Shown here: in pieces, positions 43,743-53,600 of the stretch
How the letters are laid out: each line of letters begins with the position of its first letter
Numbering within the stretch: position 1 is the first letter of the stretch
Source: G963662905 sp965230045
Lineage (GTDB): Bacteria > Bacteroidota > Bacteroidia > Bacteroidales > WRLA01
Length of the DNA stretch: 64,000 bases
Assembly (NCBI GenBank): GCA_965230045.1
Contig: OZ245940.1
Span: 62,001-126,000 of the forward strand
Direction: 5' to 3'
Position numbers and translations under genes: made by a program
The notes under the pieces: model-generated
The model's database searches: none
What the model was told of the DNA's origin: nothing
Seen by the model: the letters and a program-made list of their open reading frames with translations, nothing else

Positions 43743-44252
43743 ATGAAAGCCCTTATTAACGACGCTAATATATTAATAGATTTAGCTAAACTGGATCTCA
43801 TGAACAGCTTTAGCGATCTGGGCTTCGATTTGTATTCTACAGATTTTGTTCTCGCTGAGTTAAACAAAGATCAATACAACAAAGTAGCACCACTGATATC
43901 TGGCAATGAACTGAAAGTTCTCCAAACCGAAGACGAATTTGATTTCTATGAAATTTTTAAGCTGTATCAAAATAATAGGGGTCTGAGTTTTGAAGATTGT
44001 TCTGTGTGGTTTTATGCAAAGAATATGAATGGCATACTGCTTACGGGCGATAAAAAGCTGCGCAAATGTGCTTCTATAGATAAAGTCGAAGTTCGGGGCA
44101 TTCTTTATATCTTTGATCTGTTGGTAAATAGAAAAATACTTAGCCCAAAATTTGCATCTCAGAAAATTAAAATGCTTTGGAAAATTAATGACCGCCTTCC
44201 GAAAAACGAGATTAATATCAGAATAGAAAAATGGAAAAACTCATCACCTTAA
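43743..44252 (+). CDS. PIN-domain protein, probable RNase toxin
   Basis: 169 residues. Acidic PIN residues can be placed: Asp7 in INDANILIDL, Glu39 in FVLAEL, Asp85 in LSFEDCSV and Asp103 in LLTGDKKLR. This is the nuclease core of VapC-like toxins, here about 30 residues longer at the C-terminus than short VapCs. It lies directly after the Xre/ImmA gene and overlaps the next gene by 22 bp. Functional toxicity is inference from context. Confidence 0.82.
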   Translation: MKALINDANILIDLAKLDLMNSFSDLGFDLYSTDFVLAELNKDQYNKVAPLISGNELKVLQTEDEFDFYEIFKLYQNNRGLSFEDCSVWFYAKNMNGILLTGDKKLRKCASIDKVEVRGILYIFDLLVNRKILSPKFASQKIKMLWKINDRLPKNEINIRIEKWKNSSP

Positions 44253-45034
44253 ACGCTCAAAACATCTCCGATGAACATATCTGCTGCGCTATTTCCGATA
44301 AAAAATGTCGGGAAGGATATGAACTGAAAAAAGACTGGCTGCGCTCGGAATTTGAAAATGGATATATTTTCCGCCGCATTGATGCACGTGCCAAGGTTTT
44401 TATGGAATATGGCCCTGCTGAAACGGCCTGGCTCCCTATTGATGCGCCGGAATATCTTAATATCAACTGCTTCTGGGTCTCCGGAAAATACAAAGGAAAC
44501 GGCTATGCCAAAGAACTTTTAAAAGACGCTTTAAACGATTGCAGACAACAAGACAAAAACGGTCTTGTTACCGTTGTCGGAAAAAAGAAATTCCATTTTA
44601 TGAGCGACGGTAAATGGCTTCTTGGCCAGGGTTTTGAGATTGTTGATGAACTGGCAAGCGGTTTCAACTTACTGGCTTTCAAAACCAAAGCCGGAGCTCC
44701 CAATCCAAAATTCCGCGATTCCGCAGTCAATCCGCTTCTTCCTAAAACAAAAGGATTGCTTGCATATTATTCCAACCGTTGCCCTTTTACCGAATTCCAT
44801 GTGAATCAAAGCCTGAAAGAAACAACCGATAAACGTGGTTTATCACTGAAAGTCATCAAACTAAGCAATATGGAGGCGGCACAAAAAGCGCCCTGCCCGG
44901 CAACCATCTTCAGCCTGTTCTTTAACGGCAAATTTATAACTACCGACATCAGCGTTTGCATAGACAGCCGCTTCGATAAAATTATGAAGAAATTGGGCTA
45001 TTATAAAAATGATTTAATTTATCCCTATAAATAA
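44231..45034 (+). CDS. GNAT N-acetyltransferase with YoaP-like C-terminal domain
   Basis: 267 residues. The N-terminal half (about 1-150) is GNAT-like, with the acetyl-CoA loop region VSGKYKGNGYAKELLKDAL. The C-terminal half (about 170-267) contains YYSNRCPFTEFHV and APCPATIFSLFFNGKFIT, resembling the YoaP domain. No substrate is known. It overlaps the PIN gene by 22 bp, and its last codons (IYPYK) are encoded by the first unit of the 33-bp repeats. Confidence 0.8.
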   Translation: MEKLITLNAQNISDEHICCAISDKKCREGYELKKDWLRSEFENGYIFRRIDARAKVFMEYGPAETAWLPIDAPEYLNINCFWVSGKYKGNGYAKELLKDALNDCRQQDKNGLVTVVGKKKFHFMSDGKWLLGQGFEIVDELASGFNLLAFKTKAGAPNPKFRDSAVNPLLPKTKGLLAYYSNRCPFTEFHVNQSLKETTDKRGLSLKVIKLSNMEAAQKAPCPATIFSLFFNGKFITTDISVCIDSRFDKIMKKLGYYKNDLIYPYK

Positions 45035-45140
45035 GGATATTAAACTAATTTTTATCCCTATGAATAAGGATAATTATTAATATTAGTTTCCTCATAATAA
45101 GGAAATTATTTATATCTTTGTCCTCATCAATAAGGATATT
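45019..45140 (+). repeat. four phased palindromes with 33-bp period
   Basis: AATAAGGATA-type boxes begin at 45030, 45063, 45096 and 45129, exactly 33 bp apart (third copy reads AATAAGGAAA). Each is the right half of a short dyad (for example TATCCCTATGAATAAGGATA; in copy three the left half changes to TTTCCT so pairing with AAGGAAA is kept). A -7 box TATCTTTG lies at 45113-45120 between boxes three and four. The last box ends just before the ATG at 45141. It looks like an operator array for the ATPase gene. Confidence 0.75.
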
Positions 45141-46415
45141 ATGTTAAAGGAAAGATTTAAAGAGCTCATAATAAGTAGTATAGAGCGGGATTATGATCAT
45201 TTAAAAGCCCGCCGGCTGGACATACCTCTTGAAACAGATAAAATCGTATGCTTTATAGGAGTAAGGCGCTGCGGTAAAACCCATCTTATGTTTCATGCAA
45301 TACAAGCATTACGGAAAAAGCATAAGCGCGAAAACCTGGTATATATCAATTTTGAAGATGACCGGATATTTCCTTTAGGCCTTGAAGGGCTTTCCTTGTT
45401 TCCGGAGGCTTATTATGAATTATTCCCTGACAAGAAGAATGAAAAAGTGTATTTTTTCTTTGATGAAATACAGAACGTCGCCAACTGGGAAAAATTTATC
45501 AGGAGGCTCTACGATACCGAAAACTGTCGCATATTTCTGAGTGGGTCTTCTTCCAGCCTCCTGTCCAGCGAAATAGCAAGCAGCCTGCGTGGAAGAAGCC
45601 TGAGCATAGAGGTATTCCCGCTCTCCTTTGGCGAATTTCTTGGCTTCAAAGATATTGATCCCAATATCTATAGCGCTGCTGCCAAACCGCAAATACTGCA
45701 TGCTTTTCAGGAATACCTCGAATATGGAGGCTTTCCGGAGCTGCCCTTTATGGATGAACAATACAAACGGCCCAACCTCCAGGAATACATCGACCTGATC
45801 ATCTACCGCGACCTGATCGAACGCTATGGAGTAAGCAACAACTATCTGCTGAAATATCTGGTAAAATACTGCTACACCAACATCGCAACTTTGCTCAGCC
45901 TGAACAAGCTATTCAATGATTTCAAATCACAGGGCTTGCAATTATCGAAAAATACGCTTTATAATTATATGGGTCATTTGGAAGATGCTTATGCCGTTTT
46001 CAGCCTTCCAAAAATGTCGAAATCGCTGGCAGAGCAAAGGAAAAACCCTCAGAAAATCTATTCAGTTGATGTAGGTTTTAAGGCTGCCGTATGCCATGAA
46101 CTGGATTATGGGCACCGATTCGAGAATATTGTCTTTCTCCACCTGCGCCGATTATATCCCGAAATCTTCTATTGGAAGGGAAAGCAGGAAATTGATTTTG
46201 CTTTTTACAAAAATGGTGCATTAAAGCTTGTTAATGTGGCTTATGATCTTTCGGATCCCAAAACAATGAGCCGTGAAATAAACGGCCTGAGCGAAGGCAT
46301 GAAGGAGCACGGCCTGAAAGAATCGGTTTTAATCAATTCAGAAATGGAACGTCTTGTAGAAGTAAATGGGAATAAAATATATATCGTTCCTCTTTGGAAA
46401 TGGCTGCTGCAATAA
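45141..46415 (+). CDS. AAA-family ATPase with DUF4143 domain
   Basis: 424 residues. AAA_14 ATPase domain (about 30-160) with Walker A GVRRCGKT (40-47) and Walker B VYFFFDEIQ near 102-110, followed by a DUF4143 domain whose end (FYWKGKQEIDFAFYKNG) looks like a nuclease-type fold with E-x-D. Very common in Bacteroidota and archaea, function unknown; often subject to transfer and near accessory loci. Its convergent neighbour is mreC, 1 bp away. Confidence 0.88.
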   Translation: MLKERFKELIISSIERDYDHLKARRLDIPLETDKIVCFIGVRRCGKTHLMFHAIQALRKKHKRENLVYINFEDDRIFPLGLEGLSLFPEAYYELFPDKKNEKVYFFFDEIQNVANWEKFIRRLYDTENCRIFLSGSSSSLLSSEIASSLRGRSLSIEVFPLSFGEFLGFKDIDPNIYSAAAKPQILHAFQEYLEYGGFPELPFMDEQYKRPNLQEYIDLIIYRDLIERYGVSNNYLLKYLVKYCYTNIATLLSLNKLFNDFKSQGLQLSKNTLYNYMGHLEDAYAVFSLPKMSKSLAEQRKNPQKIYSVDVGFKAAVCHELDYGHRFENIVFLHLRRLYPEIFYWKGKQEIDFAFYKNGALKLVNVAYDLSDPKTMSREINGLSEGMKEHGLKESVLINSEMERLVEVNGNKIYIVPLWKWLLQ

Positions 46416-46416
46416 A

Positions 46417-47253
46417 CTACTCGTAATCAATCAATTCCTGATTTTCTATCAGCAAGCTGTCCTGCTCATCTTTGTGCAGGTTCCGAATGACAAACACATG
46501 ATCCAGGGCATTAAAATCGGTGGAGAGTTTCACCTTGAGCTCAAAATAATTTTGTCCGGGCAAGGTGGCGATGCTATCAACGGTTCCGAGCAATAATCCT
46601 TCCGGAAAAATCAGGCTGAAGCCGCTGCTCACCACGGTATCACCCTGCCGGATATCCACATGGCCGGGAATATCGCTCAGAGTAGCAAAACGCGGATCTT
46701 CACCATCCCAGATAAGGCTTCCCACCTGTTTATTGCGGCTGATACGGGCGCTCAGCAGAAAAGCCTTGTGCAGCACAGGCATCACCAAAGCAAAATTTCC
46801 GGAGGAGCCAACAACAATCCCTACAATTCCTTCCGGACCCAAAACGCCCATTTCTTTTTCCACCCCATCTTCCTGTCCTTTATTGAGCATGATGAGGTTA
46901 TTGCGTTTTTGCACGCTGTTGCTGATCACACGTGCATCCAGATATTCGAACAAACGAACCGTATCGCTTAGGAAATGTTGTGCCGTATCGTTCAGCACAT
47001 AGCTGGATGGCTGCATGTACAAAAGGTTTTTATTTTGCAAAGCCAGCTTGTCATTTTCTTCCACTAAACCCACATACTGACCAATATTCGCAAGGGCAGC
47101 AAAAACACCGCCCCGGAATTGGTTCATCGAATTGGAAAAAACGCTTCCCTGATAAGGGTTGAAACTTACAAGCAGCACAAAAGATATGGCTTCCAGTATC
47201 AAAAACAGGAAAACAAAATAGTACCTAAATATAAACCGGATGAGCCTGTACAT
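46417..47253 (-). CDS. mreC: rod shape-determining protein MreC
   Basis: 278 residues. One N-terminal span (about 10-31), a short coiled coil (about 60-75, VEENDKLALQNKNLL), then the beta-rich periplasmic domain with VISNSVQKRNNLIMLNKGQE, DGVEKEMGVLGPEGIVGIVV and GDTVVSSGFSLIFPEGLLLG. It scaffolds the elongasome with MreD, RodA and PBP2. It sits 18 bp after metG on the same strand and away from mreD and mrdA-rodA. Confidence 0.94.
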   Translation of the reverse strand: MYRLIRFIFRYYFVFLFLILEAISFVLLVSFNPYQGSVFSNSMNQFRGGVFAALANIGQYVGLVEENDKLALQNKNLLYMQPSSYVLNDTAQHFLSDTVRLFEYLDARVISNSVQKRNNLIMLNKGQEDGVEKEMGVLGPEGIVGIVVGSSGNFALVMPVLHKAFLLSARISRNKQVGSLIWDGEDPRFATLSDIPGHVDIRQGDTVVSSGFSLIFPEGLLLGTVDSIATLPGQNYFELKVKLSTDFNALDHVFVIRNLHKDEQDSLLIENQELIDYE

Positions 47254-47271
47254 ATATGTGCTGCTTGCCTT

Positions 47272-49332
47272 TTAGCGGATTTCTGATCCGTTTTTAATTT
47301 CGTCTTTCATTGGAGCTACAAAGCTCAGGCTGCCATCGGCATCTTCTGCCATCAGCACCATGCCCTGTGATTCAATCCCCCTTAGTTTTTTTGGCGCAAG
47401 GTTTACCAAAACGCTCACTTTCTTCCCAATGATTTCTTCCGGTTCGAAATATTCTGCAATACCGGAAACAATGGTACGCTGATCAATACCAGTATCAACT
47501 TTCAGCTTGAGGAGCTTTTTGGTTTTGGCCACTTTTTCTGCTTCCAAAATGGTAGCTGTGCGGATATCCATTTTTGCAAAATCATCGAATTCGATATTGG
47601 CTTTGGCCGGACTGGCAGTCCATTCGCTCAGTTCGTTCTGCTTTTTTGTGTCCAAAAGTCGCTGCACCTGTGCTTCAATATCTTTATCTTCAATCTTTTC
47701 GAATAAAAATTCTGCTTTATTCAGTTGATGCCCGGCTTCCAGGATATCTCCGCGGCCTGCACCATTCCATTGCAATGAATCCATATTCAGAATAGAACAA
47801 AGTTTCTTCGCTGTGAACGGCAGGAACGGCTCGCACACAATGCTCATGTTGGCGCAGATTTGCAACGAAATATTCAGAATGGTCTTCACGCGCTCCGGAT
47901 CCTGCTTGAACTTTTTCCAGGGCTCCTGGTCGGTCAGGTATTTGTTGCCGAGGCGGGCAAGGTTCATCATTTCGGAAAGGGCTTCCCGGAATTTATAATG
48001 CTCAATGGCTTTCCCGATGCGCCCGGGGAACAGCTCCATTGCGGCCAGGGCTTCCCTGTCTTCGTCTGTCAGGCCGGTAATTTCGGGCACTTTCCCTTCA
48101 AAATATTTATGTGTCAGCACCACCGTACGGTTCACGAAATTACCGAAAATGGCCAGCAATTCACTGTTGTTGCGTGTCTGGAAATCTTTCCAGGTAAAGT
48201 CATTGTCTTTGGCTTCAGGAGCATTGGCGCACAGCATATAACGCAGCACGTCCTGTTTTCCGGGGAAATCTTCCAGATATTCATGCAACCAAACCGCCCA
48301 ATTGCGCGATGTGGAAATTTTATCGCCTTCGAGGTTCAAAAACTCATTGGCGGGCACATTATCGGGCATGATATAACTGCCCTCGGCCTTGAGCATGGAT
48401 GGAAAAATAATGCAATGGAATACGATATTGTCTTTTCCGATAAAATGCACCAGCTTGGAGCTTTCATCTTTCCACCAGCTTTCCCATTCGGTATTGTTTT
48501 GCTCTGCCCATTCGCGAGTCGCTGAAATATAGCCAATTGGCGCATCAAACCATACATAAAGCACTTTTCCTTCGGCTCCTTCCACGGGCACTTTCACGCC
48601 CCAGTTGAGGTCGCGGGTTACGGCACGCGGATGCAGGCCCTGATCAATCCAGGATTTGCACTGACCGTAAACATTGGGTTTCCAGTCTTCTTTATGTCCG
48701 TCCAGAATCCATTCGCTGAGCCAGCCTTCATACTGATCCAGAGGCAGGTACCAGTGCTTGGTTTCTTTCAGCTGGGGCACATTTCCTGTGAGCGCCGAAA
48801 CCGGATTGATCAAATCTGTGGCATTGAGCGAAGTACCGCAACTTTCGCATTGGTCGCCATAGGCTTTATCGTAATTACAGTGCGGGCAGGTTCCGGTGAT
48901 ATAGCGGTCGGCAAGAAACTGTTTCGCTTCTGCATCATAATATTGTTCCGAGCTTTTTTCGATAAATTTTCCATCATCATACAGTTTTTTGAAAAATTGG
49001 GAAGCCGTATCGTGATGAATTTCATTAGATGTGCGCGAATACACATCAAAAGAAATGCCGAGATCTTCAAAGCTTTTGGCAATGATGCCGTGGTATTTGT
49101 CCACGATATCCTGAGGTGTTACGCCTTCTTTGCGGGCTTTGATGGTAATGGGCACGCCATGTTCATCGCTTCCACCGATAAAAAGCACCTCTTTATTGTT
49201 GGAGCGCAAATAGCGCGCATAAATGTCGGCAGGAATATAAACCCCGGCCAGGTGGCCAATATGAATCGGGCCGTTTGCATAAGGCAGTGCCGATGTAATC
49301 GTGTATCTTTTAACGTCTTTCTTTTCGTTCAT
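47272..49332 (-). CDS. metG: methionyl-tRNA synthetase
   Basis: 686 residues. Class I synthetase with HIGH at 24-27, zinc-binding cysteines in CPHCNYDKAYGDQCESC, and the KMSKS-equivalent GDKISTSRNWAVW. A C-terminal EMAP/tRNA-binding domain follows (about 580-686, FAKMDIRTATILEAEKVAKT). The chosen start (49332, MNEKKDVKRYTITSALPYANG begins the catalytic core) drops a 20-residue Lys/Arg-rich extension. The next gene, mreC, begins 18 bp downstream. Confidence 0.96.
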   Translation of the reverse strand: MNEKKDVKRYTITSALPYANGPIHIGHLAGVYIPADIYARYLRSNNKEVLFIGGSDEHGVPITIKARKEGVTPQDIVDKYHGIIAKSFEDLGISFDVYSRTSNEIHHDTASQFFKKLYDDGKFIEKSSEQYYDAEAKQFLADRYITGTCPHCNYDKAYGDQCESCGTSLNATDLINPVSALTGNVPQLKETKHWYLPLDQYEGWLSEWILDGHKEDWKPNVYGQCKSWIDQGLHPRAVTRDLNWGVKVPVEGAEGKVLYVWFDAPIGYISATREWAEQNNTEWESWWKDESSKLVHFIGKDNIVFHCIIFPSMLKAEGSYIMPDNVPANEFLNLEGDKISTSRNWAVWLHEYLEDFPGKQDVLRYMLCANAPEAKDNDFTWKDFQTRNNSELLAIFGNFVNRTVVLTHKYFEGKVPEITGLTDEDREALAAMELFPGRIGKAIEHYKFREALSEMMNLARLGNKYLTDQEPWKKFKQDPERVKTILNISLQICANMSIVCEPFLPFTAKKLCSILNMDSLQWNGAGRGDILEAGHQLNKAEFLFEKIEDKDIEAQVQRLLDTKKQNELSEWTASPAKANIEFDDFAKMDIRTATILEAEKVAKTKKLLKLKVDTGIDQRTIVSGIAEYFEPEEIIGKKVSVLVNLAPKKLRGIESQGMVLMAEDADGSLSFVAPMKDEIKNGSEIR

Positions 49333-49431
49333 TTTATCGGATATTTGGCAGGATAATTTTTTTCTTCTCTTGCAAATTACTAATTTCGGCAAAGATAAAA
49401 ATTTGCTAAGGAAAACTCATCGGATATTTTT

Positions 49432-50328
49432 ATGATACAGCCATCACTGCTCCATAAAGGCGACCTGATCGGAATTGCGGCTCCTGCCGGAAGGATTGAT
49501 TTCAAAGAAATTGAAAAAGCGGCCGATTTCATCCGTTCTGAATGGCAAATGGATGTGCTGGTGGCCGGTCAATGCCGAAACAAGCATCATCAGTTTGCCG
49601 GAACAGACCAGGAGCGGCTGGAAGGCATGCAGCAGATGATCAACAATCCCAAAGTAAAGGCGATACTTTGTGCGCGCGGCGGATACGGCAGTGCGCGCAT
49701 CATCGACAAGCTGGATTTTCGTCCCATGCTCGAAACTCCAAAATGGCTCATTGGCTACAGCGATATTACCGTTTTTCACAGCCATCTATCCCGCTTGGGC
49801 ATTATGAGCCTGCACGCCACCATGCCCCGAAATTTCCCCGACGGCACCGAAAGCCTCTTTTCTGTTCTGACCGAAGGAAAAACAAACTTTAAAATCCCAT
49901 CGAATAAGCTAAACAGAAACGGAAAAGCCCGCGGCGTGCTCACCGGCGGAAATTTAAGCATGCTGGGCAGTATCAGCGGTTCCGTTTCCGATATTGAAAC
50001 CGATGGAAAAATCCTTTTTATCGAAGACCTGAACGAATATCTCTACGCCATGGACCGGCTGATGGTACAATTAAAACGCAGTGGAAAACTCAGGAATATT
50101 GCAGGCTTGGTAGCCGGAGGTTTTAGCGACATGAAAGATTACGCCACCGATTTTGGAAAAGACAGCCGTGCGATCATCCTCGATGCTTTGGGCGATAAAA
50201 ACATTCCGGTCTGCTTTGATTTTCCTGCCGGGCATATCCGCGATAACCGCGCTTTGATCATGGGCTGTGCCTGCGAACTGGAAGTTGGAAAAACACATAC
50301 CGTTTTAAAACAGAATTCGAATGGCTGA
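49432..50328 (+). CDS. LD-carboxypeptidase, S66 family
   Basis: 298 residues. It removes the terminal D-Ala from tetrapeptides during murein recycling. Serine peptidase of the LdcA family: Ser110 in GYSDITVFHSH is the nucleophile, Glu in IEDLNEYLYAMDR and His in FPAGHIRDN complete the triad; the ARGGYGSARI loop precedes it. Cytoplasmic, no signal peptide. Overlaps the following yraN gene by 8 bp. Confidence 0.93.
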   Translation: MIQPSLLHKGDLIGIAAPAGRIDFKEIEKAADFIRSEWQMDVLVAGQCRNKHHQFAGTDQERLEGMQQMINNPKVKAILCARGGYGSARIIDKLDFRPMLETPKWLIGYSDITVFHSHLSRLGIMSLHATMPRNFPDGTESLFSVLTEGKTNFKIPSNKLNRNGKARGVLTGGNLSMLGSISGSVSDIETDGKILFIEDLNEYLYAMDRLMVQLKRSGKLRNIAGLVAGGFSDMKDYATDFGKDSRAIILDALGDKNIPVCFDFPAGHIRDNRALIMGCACELEVGKTHTVLKQNSNG

Positions 50329-50680
50329 ACATAACGAGCTGGGGAAAAAAGGCGAGGAAATTGCAGTGGAATTCCTGCGCAACAAGGGCTTTGAAATCCT
50401 GCAACAAAACTGGACATATGCCAAAGACGAAATAGACATTATAGCACGCGACAACGAATTTTTGGTGATCGTGGAAGTCAAAACCCGCTCGTCGGTTCAT
50501 TTTGGCGAACCGGAAACATTTGTCAGCCTGAAAAAACAAAAATTCATGATTCGGGCTGCAAACGAATATATTTTAAATACGAACTTTATGGGCGAAACGC
50601 GCTTCGATATTATCGGAATTGTAATTACGCCCGAGGGGCATGATATACGGCATATACCGGACGCTTTTTATCCCTTTTAA
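50321..50680 (+). CDS. UPF0102 family protein (YraN-like)
   Basis: 119 residues, normal length. Restriction-endonuclease-like fold: N-terminal HNELGKKGEEIAVEFLRNKG, then EIDIIARDNEFLVIVEVKTR containing the D...E-x-K nuclease residues. Biochemical role is not established; YraN is widely conserved. Overlaps the S66 gene by 8 bp and is followed by the AsmA-like gene 4 bp later, so all three likely share a transcript. Confidence 0.92.
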   Translation: MAEHNELGKKGEEIAVEFLRNKGFEILQQNWTYAKDEIDIIARDNEFLVIVEVKTRSSVHFGEPETFVSLKKQKFMIRAANEYILNTNFMGETRFDIIGIVITPEGHDIRHIPDAFYPF

Positions 50681-50684
50681 AATC

Positions 50685-53600
50685 ATGAGCACAAAGGCAA
50701 AAAATACAAACAAAAGCAGGAAAATCCTGATCATCCTTTTGAGCATTTTGTTCCTGGTGGGCGGGCTTCATTTGTATTTCACGCAATTTGCCGACAAACT
50801 CCTTGAAAAACTGCTGGTACGCATTATCGAAGAGGTTTCGCCCGATGATGAGCTGAGTTTTTCCAAAATAAGCTACCACTATCTGGAAGGCGAACTGATC
50901 GTTAAAGATTTTTCCCTGAAACGAAGCGACAGCACAGAAGATTTTAGAAAAAAACTCAGTTTTAACAAACTAACAATCAAAGGGATAAACCCATTGCAGC
51001 TTTTCCCCGGAAGAAAACTCAGCCTACGCTCCATTGAGCTGGACAGTCCTTTTTTTGATACAGTTGAAAAGAAAAAACGCAAGGAAGGCCGCAAAAAAAT
51101 GCTCGAAAGATTGTATGAGCTCAATGTGCGCAAAATTATTGTGCGCAATGCCAGCATGCACATCCAAAACGAAAAAATCAGGGATACGCTGCGCAATATC
51201 AATTTTCGCCTGAGCGATTTTCAGCCCGACAGCCTTATAGAAAAAGGCGGACTGGATTATCTCATCCGGCATGCCGAACTGGAAATTGGTGAAAACCATT
51301 TTCATATGGACAGCATAACGGTTTCTTTTTCAGCGATTACAGACGATCATGGCCGCGGAATGCTGGTCGAAAACCTGGCTTTTTGCGATGAAAAACATAA
51401 AGCCGTTTTGCAAAAGCTGAAAAGCCGGCGGAGCTTGCTAAAATGGATGCACCACACAAAAAGCTCTGAACTGGAACTGCAAGATGTGGATATAGACATC
51501 GCAATGGGCCAAAGGCAGAAGGATTCCGCGCGGCATCATTCACTAGGCAGATTAAGCAAATGGATTCCCGGAGAAATCATTTTTAACAAACTAAACCTGA
51601 GCGTTTATGATAGAAACACCCAAATTAAAAACCAACTTGCAAAGCTGTATCTGAGCATTGATTTCGAAAACCAGGACAGCAGCAATTTTCCGAAACCAAC
51701 GCAAATTCAAATAATTTCCGGATCGCAAAAATGGAAACTTTCAGAAGAAGAAGCAATAGATTTTGACCAGTTGAACTTTGACCTTGCCCAAAAAAGCATG
51801 AGCCTTGAAGGCGCGAACTGGACCGGGGCAAATGGAAGCTTGGCTGGCTTTGACAAACTCAGCATGGGCGTGGATATACGTTTTTCGGAAAAATTGCCCG
51901 ACAGCATTTTCATCGAAAAATTGCAACTCGAAAATGCAGAGCTGCGCCTTCGAAAATCAGCTTTCAGCCTTCATATGAAGGAAATCAACTGCCATATTGA
52001 TTCTGTTGCGCTCGCAGATTTAAAACAACACCCTTTCACGCTGCAAGAATCCTTAAAGGAATTTTCCTGCTCCGATTTTGAATATTACAAAGAAGGAATC
52101 CTTAAATCAGGAAAAATTGAATATTCCGGCAAACAGCTTATTGCCAATAGATTAAGTTTTAAAAACAAGGACAATAGCTTGAAGCTGAGCCTTTCGGATG
52201 TGCGGATTCCCGATATTGAAATATTGGGGTACGACAGCATTTCGTTGGGCCTTTGCCGGATTGGCTCTGTTTCGGCACAAATCCGGAATCATGCTTCCGG
52301 GAAAACCAAAACTGCACTTCCGCATATTTCCATGCAGGCTTTGAAAACAAACAGTATTGAAATTAGCTTTGCGGATGGCAGTAAAAACCTTCAAAGCCGC
52401 ATTTCAAGTTTAAACCTGAGCAGTATGAACCTGGGAAATGAAAATTTCCTGATCCCCGCCTTTTATTTTGATTCCATTTCCTTTCAAAATGATTCCAAAA
52501 CACTGAAAGCTACTACAGGAAAACTAATGTATTCAGCTGAAAACCAATCGATGAATATCAACAATATTGGTATTGGTTTTAAAAATCAAGAAGGATTTTA
52601 TGTGCAAGGTGATATCGATAATCTGGATGCCTTTTGGGCGCATCCTCCGGGAATATCACATTTTGATGCTGCCCGGAAAATCCGTTTAAACAATGGAAAA
52701 ATCAGGATAGAATCAGATGGAAGCGGTTCAGGCACCGGCAATTTCCATGCGGACAGCTTGCAACATAAACTGAACAAATTTTTTAATTCATTGATTTTAA
52801 AAGATTTTGAAATTTGTTTCACCCATAAAGCACAGAGCAGCTGGAATATCTGCGGAAGCCTCAGGCAAATGTCTGTGCAGCTGAAACAAGAGCAGCCATT
52901 GCAAATTCTGGAGCTTACCGATTGCCGCGGGCAAAGCTCCGGAGCCGGCCGGGATGCCCGTTTGAAAAGGCTTTATTTCAACGCAAAGCAGGAATTGCTT
53001 GAAATAGACCAACTGAGCGCCAATGCAAAAGACCTCAGCCCATCTTTGCAGGAACTTTTTATCGAGCTTAAGGCTTTGCGTGCGCCGGGATTTAGCATTC
53101 AAAAAGATTTTTCACCCGATTTACGTGATTTGTTTATCGATTCATTAAAACTTGAGGCGCGTCTGGGGAAAGAGAAAAGCAAGGGTAAAACAAAAGGAAA
53201 CATCAAAAAATATTTACCAGAAAACAAGCTGAATATCCGCAATTTAAGCTTTGATATCCGACAAGAGTCGGGTCAGGAATACCAGATGGAACAGCTCAAT
53301 ATGAATGCAGATAATCTGGAAAAGCACCTTAAATCGGGCGACTATAACAAAATAATCGAGCAGCTCCGATTTAAAAGTGCGGGCATACAATTCAAAAACA
53401 AGCACAGGCTGCGGCTGCATGGTTTTGATTTTGGAAACAATTCGCTACAACTCGACAGCCTGTCGTTCCGCCCGGATCAGGATCGTTTGGCTTTTCAAAA
53501 AGCGCAGATATACCAAACCGACTGGACATTGATCCGTGCGCGGGATATTATTTTTGGTGATTTCTCACTTACAGATGAAAACGGACAACTCCGGATTACT

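Noticed and set aside
45019..45140. 33-bp regular repeats as a CRISPR array
   Set aside because: Only AATAAGGATA-type boxes recur, spacers are as AT-rich as flanks, four units only, no cas genes; an operator array fits better.
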